Below are positions 20,906 through 33,400 of a stretch of DNA of 64,000 nucleotides, in pieces (within the stretch, counting starts at the first letter, position 1; the number at the start of each line of letters is the position of its first letter). The stretch is from Microstegium vimineum (lineage: Eukaryota > Streptophyta > Magnoliopsida > Poales > Poaceae). The translations under genes were made by a program, and so were the position numbers. The stretch covers positions 11,543,591 through 11,607,590 of the forward strand of contig CM039126.1 in the NCBI GenBank assembly GCA_022036555.1, read 5' to 3'. The notes under the pieces are model-generated. The model was not told the origin of the DNA, ran no database searches, and saw only the letters and a list, made by a program, of their open reading frames with translations.

Positions 20906-23900
20906 TGTGACACCCTGTGTCAAGCTTGCATTAGGATCATCATTAGCCACTAAGCACATCATGTCATTTTATTCATGTTTGCATATGCTATCATCTCATG
21001 TGTGTGTTTATATGTTTTGAAACTAGAATTGAATAGGCGTTTTTTGCTTAATCTTGTGTTTCACCTGTTTAGTTAAACCTTGCTTTGCTTAGAATAAAAG
21101 TGTGGTTTGTTTATGTCTAGTTACCCTGCTTAGTTTTGTCTTATACAAGAAAATGGAAAAGGGAATCAGAATCGAGACCGGCTGAGTGCCTACCCTCGAT
21201 CTCGACCCCACCGCTCGATAGGCTCGATGACGGACTGAGGGTCCGAGCGAACGACCCCAGGCCAGAGGCTCGACCGAACCCGAGGCTCGATCGGCCAGTC
21301 GATCGACGCCGCCTCGCCATCGAGCTCTACCCCTCGAGTTTTACCCCTCGATGACGGACTGAGGCTTGAGCGAACGACCCCGCACGGAAGGCTCGACCGA
21401 GTCGGAGGCTCGATCAAGCCGATCGACCCTACCCTCGATATCGACCCTCTCCCGCGCGCTCGACCGCACGCACGTGTCGCGCACGCTCACGCGCACTCAC
21501 CCGACCGCGGCTGAGCCGTACGTCGGAGTCATCCGCCGCGTGGCCGCCGATGCCTGACCGCGGAAGTAGAACACGCCATTGCCGCCGCTTCGGCTCTGCG
21601 CCGACATCGCTGTCACCGATCGCGCTGTCTCGCTCAAATCCACGTTAACGGCGCTAGGACCAAGTCGGCTCCGCTTTTCCGCCGCTGACGTCCTGTTTCG
21701 CCGCCGCAGACCTGCCAGCTGCCCTGCCGCGCGCCGCGCCGTCGTTTCGCAATAACGTCGTCGCAGTGCCGCGTCCGATCCGCGCCCCGCCTTGTCTCTT
21801 TCGCAGTCAAGCGCGAATCCGCGCTAACGGTGCGTCGACCAAGTCCCGCTCTGTTTCGTCGCCGCAAGCACGCCAGCGCCGCTGCCACCGCCGCGCCATC
21901 GCGTCACGTCCCCTCTAGCAGCGCCGATCGGCCATGACCAAGCAAAGAGGAGCGCCTATACCTCCACCACCTCCCGCACTCGTTTGCACTCATCCGCACT
22001 CGCGCAATCGCTCACAGTTCTCTGTTCTTCGTTGCGCCGAGAGCTCCGAGCACCGCAATCGCCTTCTTCTTAAATCCACCACCGCCCGAGTTCCTTTGCT
22101 CAATCCCTCTCGCAATAGCTTTCGCTTTTGCCCCGCACCCACGCTGCCCGCCTCTTCTTCCTCAGCCGCAGACTCCAGTCACCGGAACGCCTTTCGCCGT
22201 TCTTCGACTCCGCGTCGCCACCGCACTGATCAACCAGCGTTCGCCGTTCACCGTCTCGTCTCCGATGCCTCCATCTTCATGGAAGCTTCGCCGAAGTTAA
22301 CGGAGGTGAAAACACCGTTCCCCTAGCTTCAGTTCGACCGTGTCGTCACAACACCGTTGGTCGTGCGCCATTGCCGCCGCCGCGGAGCTTGCACGTGGCT
22401 AGGTTTCCACAGAGCCTTTCTGGATCAGTTAGCCCTCGAGCCGCGCTCGCCACCTCACCTCGATGCTCACGCACCCCAGCGCCGAGCTTCGCTTTGCCGA
22501 TGATCGCTTTGCCGACGATCACTTCGCCGCGTCACGCCGCCGTGTTGCACCGCCACTGCACACCATCGACCCCTCTTCACGGTCGCGCCAGTTCAACCAA
22601 CACCACCAGTGGATGCGCGTAAGTCATCCCGAGCCTAGCACAGCCAATCCTACCGCCGAAGACTTCACCATCGGCGAGAAAACGTCGATCCGCACCGTTC
22701 TCTGTTTTCGATCGACGGTCACTGGACCTCGAGTAATCGAGGGTCATCCTCGAGTAATTGAGGGTCGCGCCCGTCAGTTGCCTCGAGTGCCTCTGCGTGC
22801 CTCAAGCCCGTTCCCGAAATGGTTTCCTATTCTGTTTTCAGTGGTATGCCTTGCTTGTGTGTTTTTATCTAGAGTTAGTAAAGTCTTGTTGCTAGTTTCT
22901 GTTAGAATAAGTATAGCCTGTTGTGTCCTGCTAGCTAGTAGCTCGAGCCTTAGTAGCCTTGTAGTAGTTTTCTTGGGTGTATGCTTAGAATCTCTGTTGT
23001 GTGTTAAATCATGTTCAAGCATCATCCCTGCACCTTTCAGTTATTTATCTATGCATTGCAATCATTTAGGATCCGTGGAGGAACATCAGGAGCCCACAGA
23101 GACCGAAGTCCAGGAGGTACAGGAGCTGTACGAGGAGTACCAAGAGCTCGACACTAACCTTCCTGAGTGCCCTGACCACCAACCCTCCACCTTCTCTCAA
23201 GGCAAGCCCCGGAGCATTCTTAAGCCTCCCAGTTTTTACAATTAATCTACTTGAGTATTTTATACTGTGATGCATTAGGTAATAGGAGTTGTTTTGAATC
23301 CCAAATTGATGCATTACCATCCTTGATACTTGTTTTACCTACCTTGTTACCCTGTTAATAATAAAGTAAAAGCAACCGCTTAGCATGCTTAGAATAATGG
23401 TTACCTTTCTTTTTATGTTTCGTATTATCCCTTGTGGGTAATACTATCACGGTTGGCTATATTCGCTATCGTGGAAAGAACCTATGGTAGTAATGAAATA
23501 CGGTCAACTGGAAGGCAAGTGCACCAAGTGGTCAAGACTTGGGGGCAGTCCGTCCGTTGGATCGTGTAGGTTTGTACACGATGGTGGCCCTCTTACATCT
23601 TTGAATGCGCCCTTTCACATAGGGGCCGTCGGGAGTGTCGACCCCGAAGCCGAGTAAACACTGTCCGGGCCGGAGCTCGCTCAGCTGTGAGCACCCCTCT
23701 AGACTGTAGGCATGATCTGCCCCGTGGTGGCCATCTATTTTCTACAATTGGGGTGGACCCATGCGAGCCCGCGTCGATTACCACCTGGACTTTGTTGAGC
23801 GGTAACCTAATGCTGACCCGACGGGGAAAGTATGGGCGTGTGTTTAAAGGTAATCTGACCAGCTGGTGTATATCGATTCGAATTGCCGCCCCCCACTGGA

Positions 23901-24681
23901 TATGGGGGATTATGCTGAGCTTCACCACGGTACAACTCCATGTGACATCTTAATGGTTCTACTAAAATGTTGATGAAGGAACTGGATATATGTTATTATA
24001 TTGTTTGAGTAGAATCAAGTGTGTGCTCTAGTGTCGATGCATTAACCTAGAAATAATTAGTAGGATAAAAGATGACTGCTCATCGCATCATTAAAGTGAA
24101 CTCGTTAAGTTAAGCATTTCCGCAAAGTAAAGCTTACCCAACTCCAGATACAGCCATGCATATCCTTGGAGTCTTTATTTTCAGTTAGACGGGTAAGTCT
24201 AGCTGAGTACATTCCCGTACTCAGGGTTTATACCGTTGTTGCAGATGGCCAAGTATACATCGGCTATTGTAAGCACTGTCTCTATCCTTTCTACGGAGAA
24301 GATGAGTAGGCCTTGGGCAAGGTCTTCTACAAGCTCACCTTTTGCTGTTGTTGGACCTGACATTGTGGGCACCCCTGTCTTTTGAAAACTTCAAGTTCCG
24401 CTTCAAACTCTGTTTTGTTTGGCCACATGTGTAGTGGTGTAAGTACTACTTTTATTTGGAACAAAGTGTTGTAATAACTTTATTTCGTATTTTAAGTATT
24501 TTTCGGTTGATCTGTGACTCACTCGAATGTGTATCCCTGAACGTACGCGATCCTGAGTTGATGTAAGAAATCCTTCGAGATTTCCGGACTACCGGGTTTA
24601 TATGGGCTCAAGTGTTTTAAATGGTAGTTAAGTCAGCTACATTAACACTTGATCTCTTATAATCTGGGCGGTTCCGTCACA
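20906..24681. mobile_element. Solo LTR, Del/Tekay-like gypsy
   Basis: A single 3,776-bp TG...CA unit starts TGTGACACCCTG and ends GGTTCCGTCACA. It is flanked by a perfect 5-bp target duplication GCCGC (20,901-20,905 and 24,682-24,686). There is no internal second LTR, primer-binding site or pol, so it is a solo LTR left by recombination. The length, the TGTGACACCC start and the GTCTAGCTGAGTAC ... TACTCAGGGTT motif near 24,200 are as in long LTRs of the Del/Tekay chromovirus group. It contains an open frame at 22,463-23,245 with no recognisable domain. Confidence 0.85.
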
Positions 24682-25290
24682 GCCGCCAACGGCATCGGCG
24701 GTGGAGGATGACGAGGGCCGCCAACGGCATCGGCGGTGGAGGACGACGAGGGCCACCAACGTGGTCGGCGGCGAAGAACGACGAGGGCCGCCAACGTGGT
24801 CAGCGGAGAAGAACGACGAGGGTCACCAATGGCATCTGCGGCGAAGAACGACGAGGGGCCGCCAACTTGGTCGGCGGCGAAGGACGACAAGGGCCGCCAA
24901 CGGCATCGACGGTAGAGGACGACGAGGGCCGCCAACGGCATCGGCGGTGGAGGACGACGAGGGCCACCAACGTGGTCGGCGGCGAAGGACGACGAGGGTC
25001 GCCAACGACATCGGCGACGAAGGACGACGAGGGCCGCCAACGGCATCGGTGGTGGAGGACGACGAAGGCCACCAACGTGGTCGGCGGCGAAGCACGACGA
25101 GGGTCGCCAACGGCATCGGCGGTGGTGGATGACGAGGGCCGCCAACGGCATCGGCGGCGAAGAACGACATGGGGAGCCATGGTGAGTTGATGACGATCTT
25201 TGAGGCAAGGACGGTGCCGCCACCGGTCCAGATCATAGATCCGATCTGGTCATGACGAGGGCCACCAACGTGGTCGGCGGCGGCAGACCG
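24682..25290. repeat. Second minisatellite, right fragment
   Basis: This continues the array of 20,690-20,905: about a dozen copies of gacgagggccgccaacggca or gacgagggccaccaacgtgg, alternating with ggtggaggacgacgaggg or ggcgaagaacgacgaggg. It is open in several frames on both strands for the same reason as the first array. Confidence 0.9.
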
Positions 25291-25364
25291 TTGACGAGGG
25301 TGACGATGAGGGGACGTCGACGGGGAAGATGATCGCTTGACGAGCCATGACGTCGTTGCACACA

Positions 25365-25385
25365 CCCCCTACCTGGCGCGCCAAC
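25365..25385 (-). promoter_or_regulatory. Primer-binding site, minus-strand element
   Basis: Read on the minus strand, GTTGGCGCGCCAGGTAGGGG starts right next to the LTR. It is the same motif as at 27,288 in the Tat-like element. I do not assign the tRNA. Confidence 0.75.
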
Positions 25386-25790
25386 TGTCGATGAAATATA
25401 GGTCGCAATCTACCTAGGGGGTACCCTACGGTAGTAGATTGTAGGCGGAGGTGTGGCGATGGCGATCAAGCGTAACACAGAGAGCGTAGACATGACGATT
25501 TAGACAGGTTCGGACCGGCAAATCACCATAATACCCTATGTCCTGTGTTCCGGTGACTGGATTGATCTGAGTACTAGGTTACAAGATCTGATGAGATTAT
25601 GTTTTGGGGGGCTCCCCTATCCCTGCTTATATATGCCGAAGGGACAGGGTTACAAGTGAAGTAGTCAATATGGTACTATTCGTGCGGTGCACGTCGTCTG
25701 CTGCACGTCTACGTCTTGTGGGCCGGCCCACCTCCTGGTCGGGAGGCCCATATATGTCTCTGGGGATATGCCGAGGTAATATCCCCAACA
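25386..25790 (-). repeat. 5' LTR of the minus-strand element
   Basis: This 405-bp copy carries a minus-strand TATA motif (catatataagcagg) at about 25,626-25,638. Many substitutions separate it from the 17,492 copy, especially in the first 50 bp, so this insertion looks older than the Tat-like one. Confidence 0.85.
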
Positions 25791-25896
25791 ATGCAGAACT
25801 AGTGTGTGTGGGTAGGGGGAATGGAAATAAGCTGTGGGAATTTACAGGTAATTGCAAAGACCAAGGCAATGTGAACAATGGACTCTGAACGGTGGT
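25791..25896. repeat. Duplicated flank, copy 2 (right part)
   Basis: This matches 7,147-7,255. It contains a single gtgggaattta segment where the TATA seen in copy 1 is changed to TACA. Its end, GTGGT, is the target duplication of the Tat-like element. Confidence 0.85.
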
Positions 25897-27287
25897 TGTC
25901 GGGTACAAAGGTAAAGGGTACCCTAAACGTGTGATAATCTAAAGCTCAACATAGCAACCATTTTTAAGGCAGGATCCAATCAGCCGTTCAAGTCAATGGA
26001 GGAAGGCCCATCACGCAAAGACCTCCCTCACCGGCGACAGTGACTAGTCATGGGCCGGCCCATTACTGGAAAAATAGTAGGAGGGATCGCCCTCCGCCTC
26101 TACCTCGACTGACGGACAGGGGTCGAACGAACGACCCCTCTGTCTCTACCTCGACTGACGGACCAGGTCGAACGAACGACCCCTCCATCTCTACCTCGAC
26201 TGACGGACAGGGGTCGAACGAACGACCCCTCCGCCTCGACCTCAACCGATGGACGGGGGTCGAGGGAACGACCCCCAACCTCGACCCCCCGTGACGGACG
26301 GGGGGTCGATCGAACGACCACTGAGAAAGAAGCTCGATCGACTTACCTGCTCCCGGTATGGGGTAAAGGGGATCCAATGCGCCTACCTGCCCCCGCCTAA
26401 CGCCATGGGTGCCCACTACCATAGTCAAATCCATCAACTCGCCGCCCATGCCCGGGACCTCCGTCAACCGTGCGGCCACTGTAGCCACATCGCAGGTACG
26501 GAATCTAGAGACACCCCCTCGAGCCATGAACAAGACAACCCTCGACTGTGTCTTCAGGGATACGACAGGGTCACGCTGGCCTCGACCACCCTCGACCAGG
26601 GGGCTCGACCATCGTCTCCAACCACTCCGGCATGGCTCCCGTCCAGTCCGTCCCGCATCAACTATGGGACTCGTACCCATCTACAGAAGGTCAGTCGTAC
26701 CGCGCCATGTTGTACGGTGGTGTCCAGCCTGCTATCGCCATGCCCTGAAACACCGGAAGTACAGAAGGAACATGCCGCTACAGCGATTGACGCCTCGTCG
26801 CAGGCATGGCAGACAGACATGTCTCCCATTCCGATACGTACTAGGTTCATGTAACCCTAAGCCTCCCCTTGGCCTATAAAAGGGGACGCTGGGATAATAG
26901 ACAGAGGGGGAGGACAGAGAGACACATAACTCCACCTCCAAACCGAGCGGAGGGTCAGATCATCGGACATCCGCCCACACTCGCAACACCACTCCTTACC
27001 TGCTTGATCAACATCTCAAGCAATCCACCAGCTCACCTAGGATAGCCTTGCTAGTCCTAGGCCTCAGCTCATCCTGAGCACCCCCGTGTAAACCTGCTTG
27101 TACCCCCCCTGTACGAGCACTTTGGTGCAAGATAATACAATCCATCCTCCCCGCTGGACGTAGGGCCTTCTTTGCCCGATCTAGGATAAATCTTGTGTTC
27201 TTCTTGCATCACATCTGGGAGAGGGAGCACGCAATATACAAATTTACTAGTTGGTGGTCTTGATCCCCCTGGGTCATAACACCGACA
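25897..27287 (+). repeat. 5' LTR of the Tat-like element
   Basis: It contains repeats at 26,096-26,330, a TATA box CCTATAAAAGG at 26,872-26,882 and a probable transcription start about 30 bp further. It ends CACCGACA next to the primer-binding site. Confidence 0.9.
26096..26330 (+). repeat. U3 palindromic repeats of the Tat-like LTR
   Basis: Units of about 47 bp (ctacctcgactgacggacag and a following palindrome) are repeated. Most units contain AGGGGTCG and CGACCCCT separated by six bases, a perfect 8-bp hairpin stem. There are about three regular plus two variant units here; the 3' LTR (37,149-37,430) has one regular unit more, which explains the 48-bp length difference between LTRs. Repeats upstream of the TATA box are a common place for LTR enhancers. 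Confidence 0.8.
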
Positions 27288-27310
27288 GTTGGCGCGCCAG
27301 GTAGGGGGCT
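27288..27310 (+). promoter_or_regulatory. Primer-binding site, Tat-like element
   Basis: GTTGGCGCGCCAGGTAGGGG follows the 5' LTR directly. The same motif is used by the minus-strand element at 25,365-25,385. Confidence 0.8.
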
Positions 27311-27314
27311 TTGC

Positions 27315-29401
27315 GTGTCGATCAATTCCGTACTACTCTCCCAGATGGATTCCATGATCCCATCACTTCCATTCGCCACCATCATCTGGTTCGGGAGCCT
27401 AGAGTTCATGTCCACGGGCCACGGCTACGACATGGTTCTACTCTCAGGTAGTGGCATGGATAGCAGCAGCTCTGGTACGCCGGGGCCAAGGAGGACCAGA
27501 CGACGGTCCCACCACTCGCGCCTCTCGCCTGCGACCAGGGGGCGGCGTGAACGACGCCGCCGCACTCTTCACCGCGCGGATTCCGAGACGCTGGACCCCA
27601 TCTCCCCGGCCCCGGCTGGTGACACAGTTCTTCCCTTCGGGAGCCTGTTTGACCCATGCTTGCGGGTCAGGGGCGGGTACCTCACTGAGCCTGACTTTGG
27701 CTCTGCCATACCGTCATCTCAGAAGGTCCCCGCGGCTTCTCCGACATACTCGGCCGCGCCGCCGCGCAACCTGCTTCCGCACGGGCTCTACAACAGCGCT
27801 AGGCTCTTTTCTGCTTTTGTAGGCCCGCAGATGCATGCACGTTACGGGTCCCCAGGGAACCTGCTACGTGCGACGATCAACCTCGTCACCACCCCTCCAC
27901 CGTATGAGCGCCCGGAGCCACGACGAGCCCCGGCCCTAAGGTATCACACCTGGGGCATGTTACGGCGACGGCTGGAGGAGAAATCCAGGGGATCTTTCCC
28001 CAACTTGTACCACGGCTACCCCAACTCGGACTCCCCCGATGAGGATTACGATCCCACGTGGGAGTGCTTCCACCTCATCGAGCCGGTTGACTCCCAGGAC
28101 GACACCTCCAGCGCCGCGGATGCTGATCCAGGAGGAGGGGCCGACGCTTCCCGAGCACGAGACGCCGACCCCCCCGACTCCAGACGAAGCCGATCCACCT
28201 CCGGATGACCAGATCGTGCAAGTCCGAGAGCTGCTTGCCAAGGTCGAAGAGGAGCGCCTACGACTTCATCAGCTCGAGCAGGCCCTCGAGCGAGCCACAG
28301 GGTGGAGGAGCCCGCGAGCGGGCTCGGGATGTCCATCGACAGATCGTCAACGAAGGGGCGAACGAGCGCCACATCTACAACCGTGCTAGCCAGAATGTCG
28401 TGGCAGCCGCGATGCTGCTTCGTGACATGCCGGCACCATCGACGCCCCAGGCACAGCGCATCAGAGACGAAATCCAGGGGCTTCTCCAAACCGCGGCCGT
28501 ACAACAGGCGGAGAACTCAGCCTCGAGGCGCAGAGGAGCTGCTTCCGAGTAGCAAGACGTGCCCCCTAGACAAGATCGAGAGGTATCTATCCACCAAGAC
28601 AAGTCACCCCGGGGCCAAGCAGAGCGACAGCCAGTCCGGGAACGCATCCTCGACAATCCATAGTCGCGCGACGTGCGATGCGACATCAACGACAACAAAC
28701 GACGCCGACATGGTGACGCTGAGGCTCGAGGTTACAGTGCTCATCGAGGTGGGCGCTCCGACAGTGACGAAGATTGACGTCGATCCCCGGAACCACCTCG
28801 GCCATGAGTCTTTAGCAAGGCGATCCGGCGAACCGCTCTGCCGAGTCATTTCCGTCCACCCGCTAGCCTGGTCAAATACAACGGCGAGACCAAGCCAAAG
28901 CTCTGGCTTGCCGATTTCAGGCTGGCATGTCAGCTAGGAGGGGCCGACAATGACCACGTCATCATTCGGCAACTCCCACTCTTCCTCTCCGACACCGCTC
29001 GAAGGTGGCTCGAGGAACTCCCCCCAGACTTGATCCATGGCTGGCCTGACCTGGTCAGGATCTTCGAGGGAAACTTCAAGGGCACCTACGTGCGGCCCGG
29101 GAACTCCTGGGATCTCCGCAGCTGTAAGCAGAAGCCAGGGGAAACCCTCCGTGAGTTCACCCGACGGTTCTCCAAGCAACGTACCAAGCTGCCCCACATC
29201 TCCGACGACGACGTCATCATGGCGTTCGTTGCCGGGACGACCTGCAAGGAGTTGCAGCGGGAGCTGGGACGAAACACCCCCAAGACCGCCAACGAGCTCA
29301 TGGACATCGTCGCCAATTACGCAGCCGGCGAGGAAGCCGTTGGCGCGTTCTTCTACACCAACGCATGGAACATGGAACAGCTACGTCGTTTCTATCCTTA
29401 G
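27315..29401 (+). pseudogene. Tat-type gag polyprotein, frame-disrupted
   Basis: Gag packages the element's RNA in cytoplasmic particles. A first frame of 297 codons (27,315-28,208) is arginine-, serine- and proline-rich. A coiled-coil-like stretch continues in another frame (VRELLAKVEEERLRLHQLEQALERA, about 28,218-28,292). The retrotransposon gag core is at 28,855-29,401: KPKLWLADFRLACQLGG, then LSDTARRWLEELPP, FEGNFKGTYVRPG, CKQKPGETLREFTRRF, and FVAGTTCKELQRELG. Frame changes near 28,200 and between 28,500 and 28,850 break it. A stop follows RRFYP without any CCHC zinc knuckle, and no pol follows. Confidence 0.8.
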
Positions 29402-30418
29402 GCCTCGAGGCCTCGTACATTTTTGCATTTATGTACAATTCTCGCATCTCGAATGAATAGAAAGTCCGCGATCCTAGTGCTTTCATTTTCATTCGTGACT
29501 CGAGGTAGATCTTACTCTACCCCTCGATGCCTCTCTTTCTTCTGCCCCTCGAAGCACGCTTAGCACGGGGTAGGAAACGCGCTCGAGACCCACAAGGGTC
29601 GAGGGGTGCCGAGCCGGGAACTCTCCTACGCCCCCGAGCTAAGGTACTCCCACTTGCTCCCCCCCCCCTCGAGGGCCTCGGGCGTGCGCCCAACAACTGC
29701 GCCAAAAAGTGGAGCACCAAGGCTGGTAGAAGTAAGAATGGCTCGAGAAATCACCGCTCGTGGTCGTAAAGGTAGACCCGACCCTGCTCCCGCAGAGTTG
29801 AGCCTCCCTCGGGGGCTAACCGGGAGTACCCCTAAAAAAGTCCCCGAAAACCGCTTTTACCCCTAGGGCCTCGAGGCCTTGTACATCTTATGCATTATGT
29901 ATATTTGCCGCATCATGAATGAATAAAATGTTCTCGAAATACATTTCACGTTTGTTCATGACTCTGAGGTAGCCTCGACTCTGCTCCTGCAAAGTCAAGC
30001 CTCCCTCGGGGGCTAACAGGGGGGGACCCCCCTCCTAAGTCCTCTAAAAACCCGAACGTGTTTTCGAAACTCGGCCTTCTCTTTCCACCTTTGCCCCGAG
30101 TACGCTTCATGGCTAAGTAAAAACGCCTCGAACTCCCTAAGGGTCGAGGGCCGTCGAGCTGGGGACTCTCCTACATCTCAGGGCTATGGTACCCCCACTC
30201 GCTCCCCCCCCTCTAGGGATACGAGCGCGCGTCGAATACTTAGTCCACAAGCAACGACTCAGGCAAAGAGAAATAGAGACATCTCAAGAAATAAAAACAC
30301 CAAGATGCATCTCGAATAAAATGCATTAAAGTTAAGAAGCCCCCAGGGGCTCGACATCATATTGTCACAAAACTAATTACATGGACCTTCTTGTCCAGAT
30401 TTGGCTCACAGGCCTCGA
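29402..30418. mobile_element. Spacer of the Tat-like element
   Basis: Two diverged copies of a 3'-end-like segment (gcctcgaggcc, tgtacat and a gaatgaataaaatg or gaatgaatagaaag run) start at 29,401 and 29,867. They look like duplicated polyadenylation regions. Between them are ctcccyctcgagg and tccctcgggggctaac motifs. No protein is recognisable. Confidence 0.6.
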
Positions 30419-33400
30419 CTACTCATCGCCATCGCCGTCCATCGGGGGAAGCACTTCAGCCTCGAACAGCTTCGCCAACTCACCACCGGGCACCTCTGCG
30501 GCGTCGATTAGCTCATGGCATCTCGCCATGTTCACTTCATCGGTCAGCTCCGGGTCGACGACGTTGAGGTCATAGGTGTAGCCTGAGCGGACAACCACGA
30601 GCGCCCGCTTTACGCCTACATGAAGAGCAGCACGGACCTGCTCCGTCACGTTGCGAGTCATGGCGGAGAAGCGGCGCAAGAGGGAATCTCCACGCACGTC
30701 TCCCGCAACCGACAGCTCCGGCAAGACACCCATGTCGTCGCAGAAGGAGGAGATGGCATCCTCAAGCCTCTCGTTCAGGGTCGTCTCTGCCCCGAGGAGG
30801 CTTTGAAGACTGGTCAGATCCTCATGGGCTCGTTCCTTGTCTCCCTCGAGGACTACCATAACAAATAGAGGACTCCGTCAAAACACAAAAAGCAGGGAAA
30901 GGGTCGAGACCAAATCGAGATCAATAATATTTCTAAAAAACTCACCTTGGGCATGCGTCTCTAGGGTGGCGTAGGCCTTCTCAGCCTCCTGCAGTTGGCG
31001 GCGGACGTCAACAAGGGCCGCGGCTTGGTCACTCTTCTCAGTCCAGAGGTCCTCAATCAGCTTGCCAGTGCCATCGAGGGCCCTCGTCTTGGCAGCCACC
31101 GCCTCCTCCAGAGTGGCGATCTGGGCCCGAGTTTTCTGCTCCATGACGTTCAACGCATCGCGATCACGGGAGATGACGTCGACGTCCAACTGAAGCTTCT
31201 GGACTCGCTCCTCGAGAGAGGCGCGGTCGGTGCCTGCCTCCTCTAGGTTGGCCTCGAGCAGCCGGACACGCTCCGCCGCTTGGGCCAGCTCCTCCCTCAA
31301 CTTGGTGGCCTCCTCCTCAGCCATACGCTGGGCCTCCCGGGCGGCGTCCCGTTGCTGCCCAGCCTCGGCAGCTCCCTTAAGGGCGGCTTCGGCCCTCGAC
31401 CGCTCCTTGGAAGCCTCCTCCTGAGCGGCCTTGACCCCCTCCTGTGGGGTGGCCGCCTCGGCCATCGCCTGGGTGGCTTCGGCTTCTACCCTCTCCTTCG
31501 ACGCACGAAGGACGGGGAGCTGGCTCCATTGCTCCCATGACCGAAGGATGAACTAGGACTTGTCATGCGACCTTGCCCTCAGCGTCTACCAAAGACAATA
31601 AGGGAAGGTCAAAAGAGGAGACGCTAGGATAACCAAGGTAAGTCAGAGGGAGAGTACGAGACTTACCATCATCCCCTTATATATATCCTCGGACGCGACT
31701 CCCACCGCCACGCGTGCCACGTGGTTGAGCCACGCCCGGAATTCCTCCAGGTGCTCCCACTCCGCGAGCTCGGCTTGATCGTCGAGCTTAAAGAAGGTGC
31801 GCCCCGGGTCCTGGGGGTTGGGCAGCTCGACCGTCTCCTGCCCCCAGAGATCGCTGGAGCGATCGACCCTACTCTTCACACCGTCCATGATGGATTGGCC
31901 CATCTCGAGGGTACCCCCGTGGGCCATCACCCGTTCCGCAAGGTTGGGGAAGGAGGTCGCCCCCTCGAGCCGGGCAATCCTGGCCTCAAAGCGGTCCTAC
32001 AGAGCCGCCATCGACCCCTCCGGATCGTCGCTTGGAGGTGGAGGAGGCCCCCACCGCGGGAACAACCCTGGGCGGTAGAGGAAGCGCATGTTAGCGTCCA
32101 GCGTGGTAGGCTCGCCACAATCTGGTAGCACTTCCCCTCCCTCCACGTCGACCGAGTCAGAGGGCGGAGCACCTCAAGCAGGCGGTTGCCCGACCTCGAC
32201 GACAGGCCGAGCATCCGCCTCGGACATCGTCACGTCTGGCGCGCCACTACCCCGTAGCACCACAATGGTCCCCTCCGGCTCCTGCCGAGGGGTCGTCACC
32301 ACCACCATCTCCGCTAGCTCCGTCGTCGTCACCATCCCCGTCGCGGGCGACGCCGAGGCCCCCTTGACGAGGGTCTCCACCGCGGCGGCAACTCAGGCGC
32401 AACAACAACCGCACCCTCCTCTTCCCGCGCCTTCTCCTCGCGCTCGCGCTGCTGACGCGCCTCCCACAACGTGAGGTTCTCGGGCCACCGCATTGTTTCC
32501 GGGCGCTCCGGCGTCTCTTCCTCGCCGGTGGAGGTCAAGTCGACCACCTCCATCTCTATGGTGGCTTGGGGCTCAACCCCCTCAATCACGGTCATCGTTG
32601 ACGCCGGCTCCACGCCTTCCGAGGCTGGTGGCGTACCCCCCTCCGACGGGGCGGTGAGCACGGCCTCGACCGCCACTCCGGCGGACCCTGTCGATGCGAC
32701 GGGTCGACCCGCCTCTTCCTCCGCTCGAGTCCGCTCCGCGGCGGCCTGCCCGCGCCCTATCGCCTCCCGCGCCTTGGCCGCCCACGCCGCACCTGGGGCG
32801 AGGGTCGAAGGGGACGAGGCGGCAGGACTGGCCCCGATGGCCATCTTGCCTGCGGCCTCCGCTTTCAGCCTCTTGGCCGGGGTGGGGGTCGCGTCCTCCA
32901 ACGAGCGCTTCACCCTGAAAAAGGAACTCATACGCGATGGTAAGCACAAGTCATAACCAACGAAAAATACTCGGGATTGACAGGGAAGCAACTTACCCCA
33001 GCGGAATCACGGGGGTCCAACCAGTGGACCTCGAGCCGCTCGGGGGCTTCTGCGAGGCACGTCCGGAGCCACTTCTCTCGCCAGCGCTGGCCGCGGCAGG
33101 GGTTGAGGCTGCTCCTGGCACCGTATCCTTGGCAGGCGCCAATGGCGTCTTCGTCGCCACCGTCCTGGTCTCCTCCTGGGTCGACGGGCCTGATGCCCGT
33201 GCGCTCGACCGAGTAGGCGCCGGGGATCGTGACAAACGGCTACGCGTCTCCCGCGGCACTTCACCTTGAGGAGCCGCGGGGCGCTCGTCCCGCGACTCAA
33301 TTCTGACAGTTGGGTTCTACCTCGACGTTGACCCCTCTCCTCCTCCAATACTGGCGGCCGCCCCTGACGCTCGGGCACCGCTCTTTCTTCCTCGAGCCCT

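Larger units (their letters stand above)
17492..25790 (-). mobile_element. Non-autonomous LTR retrotransposon, minus strand
   Basis: Two LTRs of 408 and 405 bp start TGTCGA and end CCCCAACA. The flanks AGGCA (17,487-17,491) and ATGCA (25,791-25,795) are probably one 5-bp target duplication with a mutation. The primer-binding motif lies next to the right LTR on the minus strand, so transcription runs right to left. The 4.5-kb element (after removing the nested solo LTR) has no gag or pol frame; its interior is largely minisatellite. It shares its primer-binding motif TTGGCGCGCCAGGTAGGGGG with the Tat-like element at 25,897, so a Tat-type partner may have mobilised it. Confidence 0.85.

Noticed and set aside
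22463..23245. 260-codon plus-strand frame in the solo LTR
   Set aside because: No recognisable domain, low-complexity composition and position inside an LTR; not annotated as a gene.
24657..25365. Open frames of 120-190 codons on both strands (RGPPTAS and VVLRRRCRW repeats)
   Set aside because: Same cause: a tandem array without stop codons in several frames.
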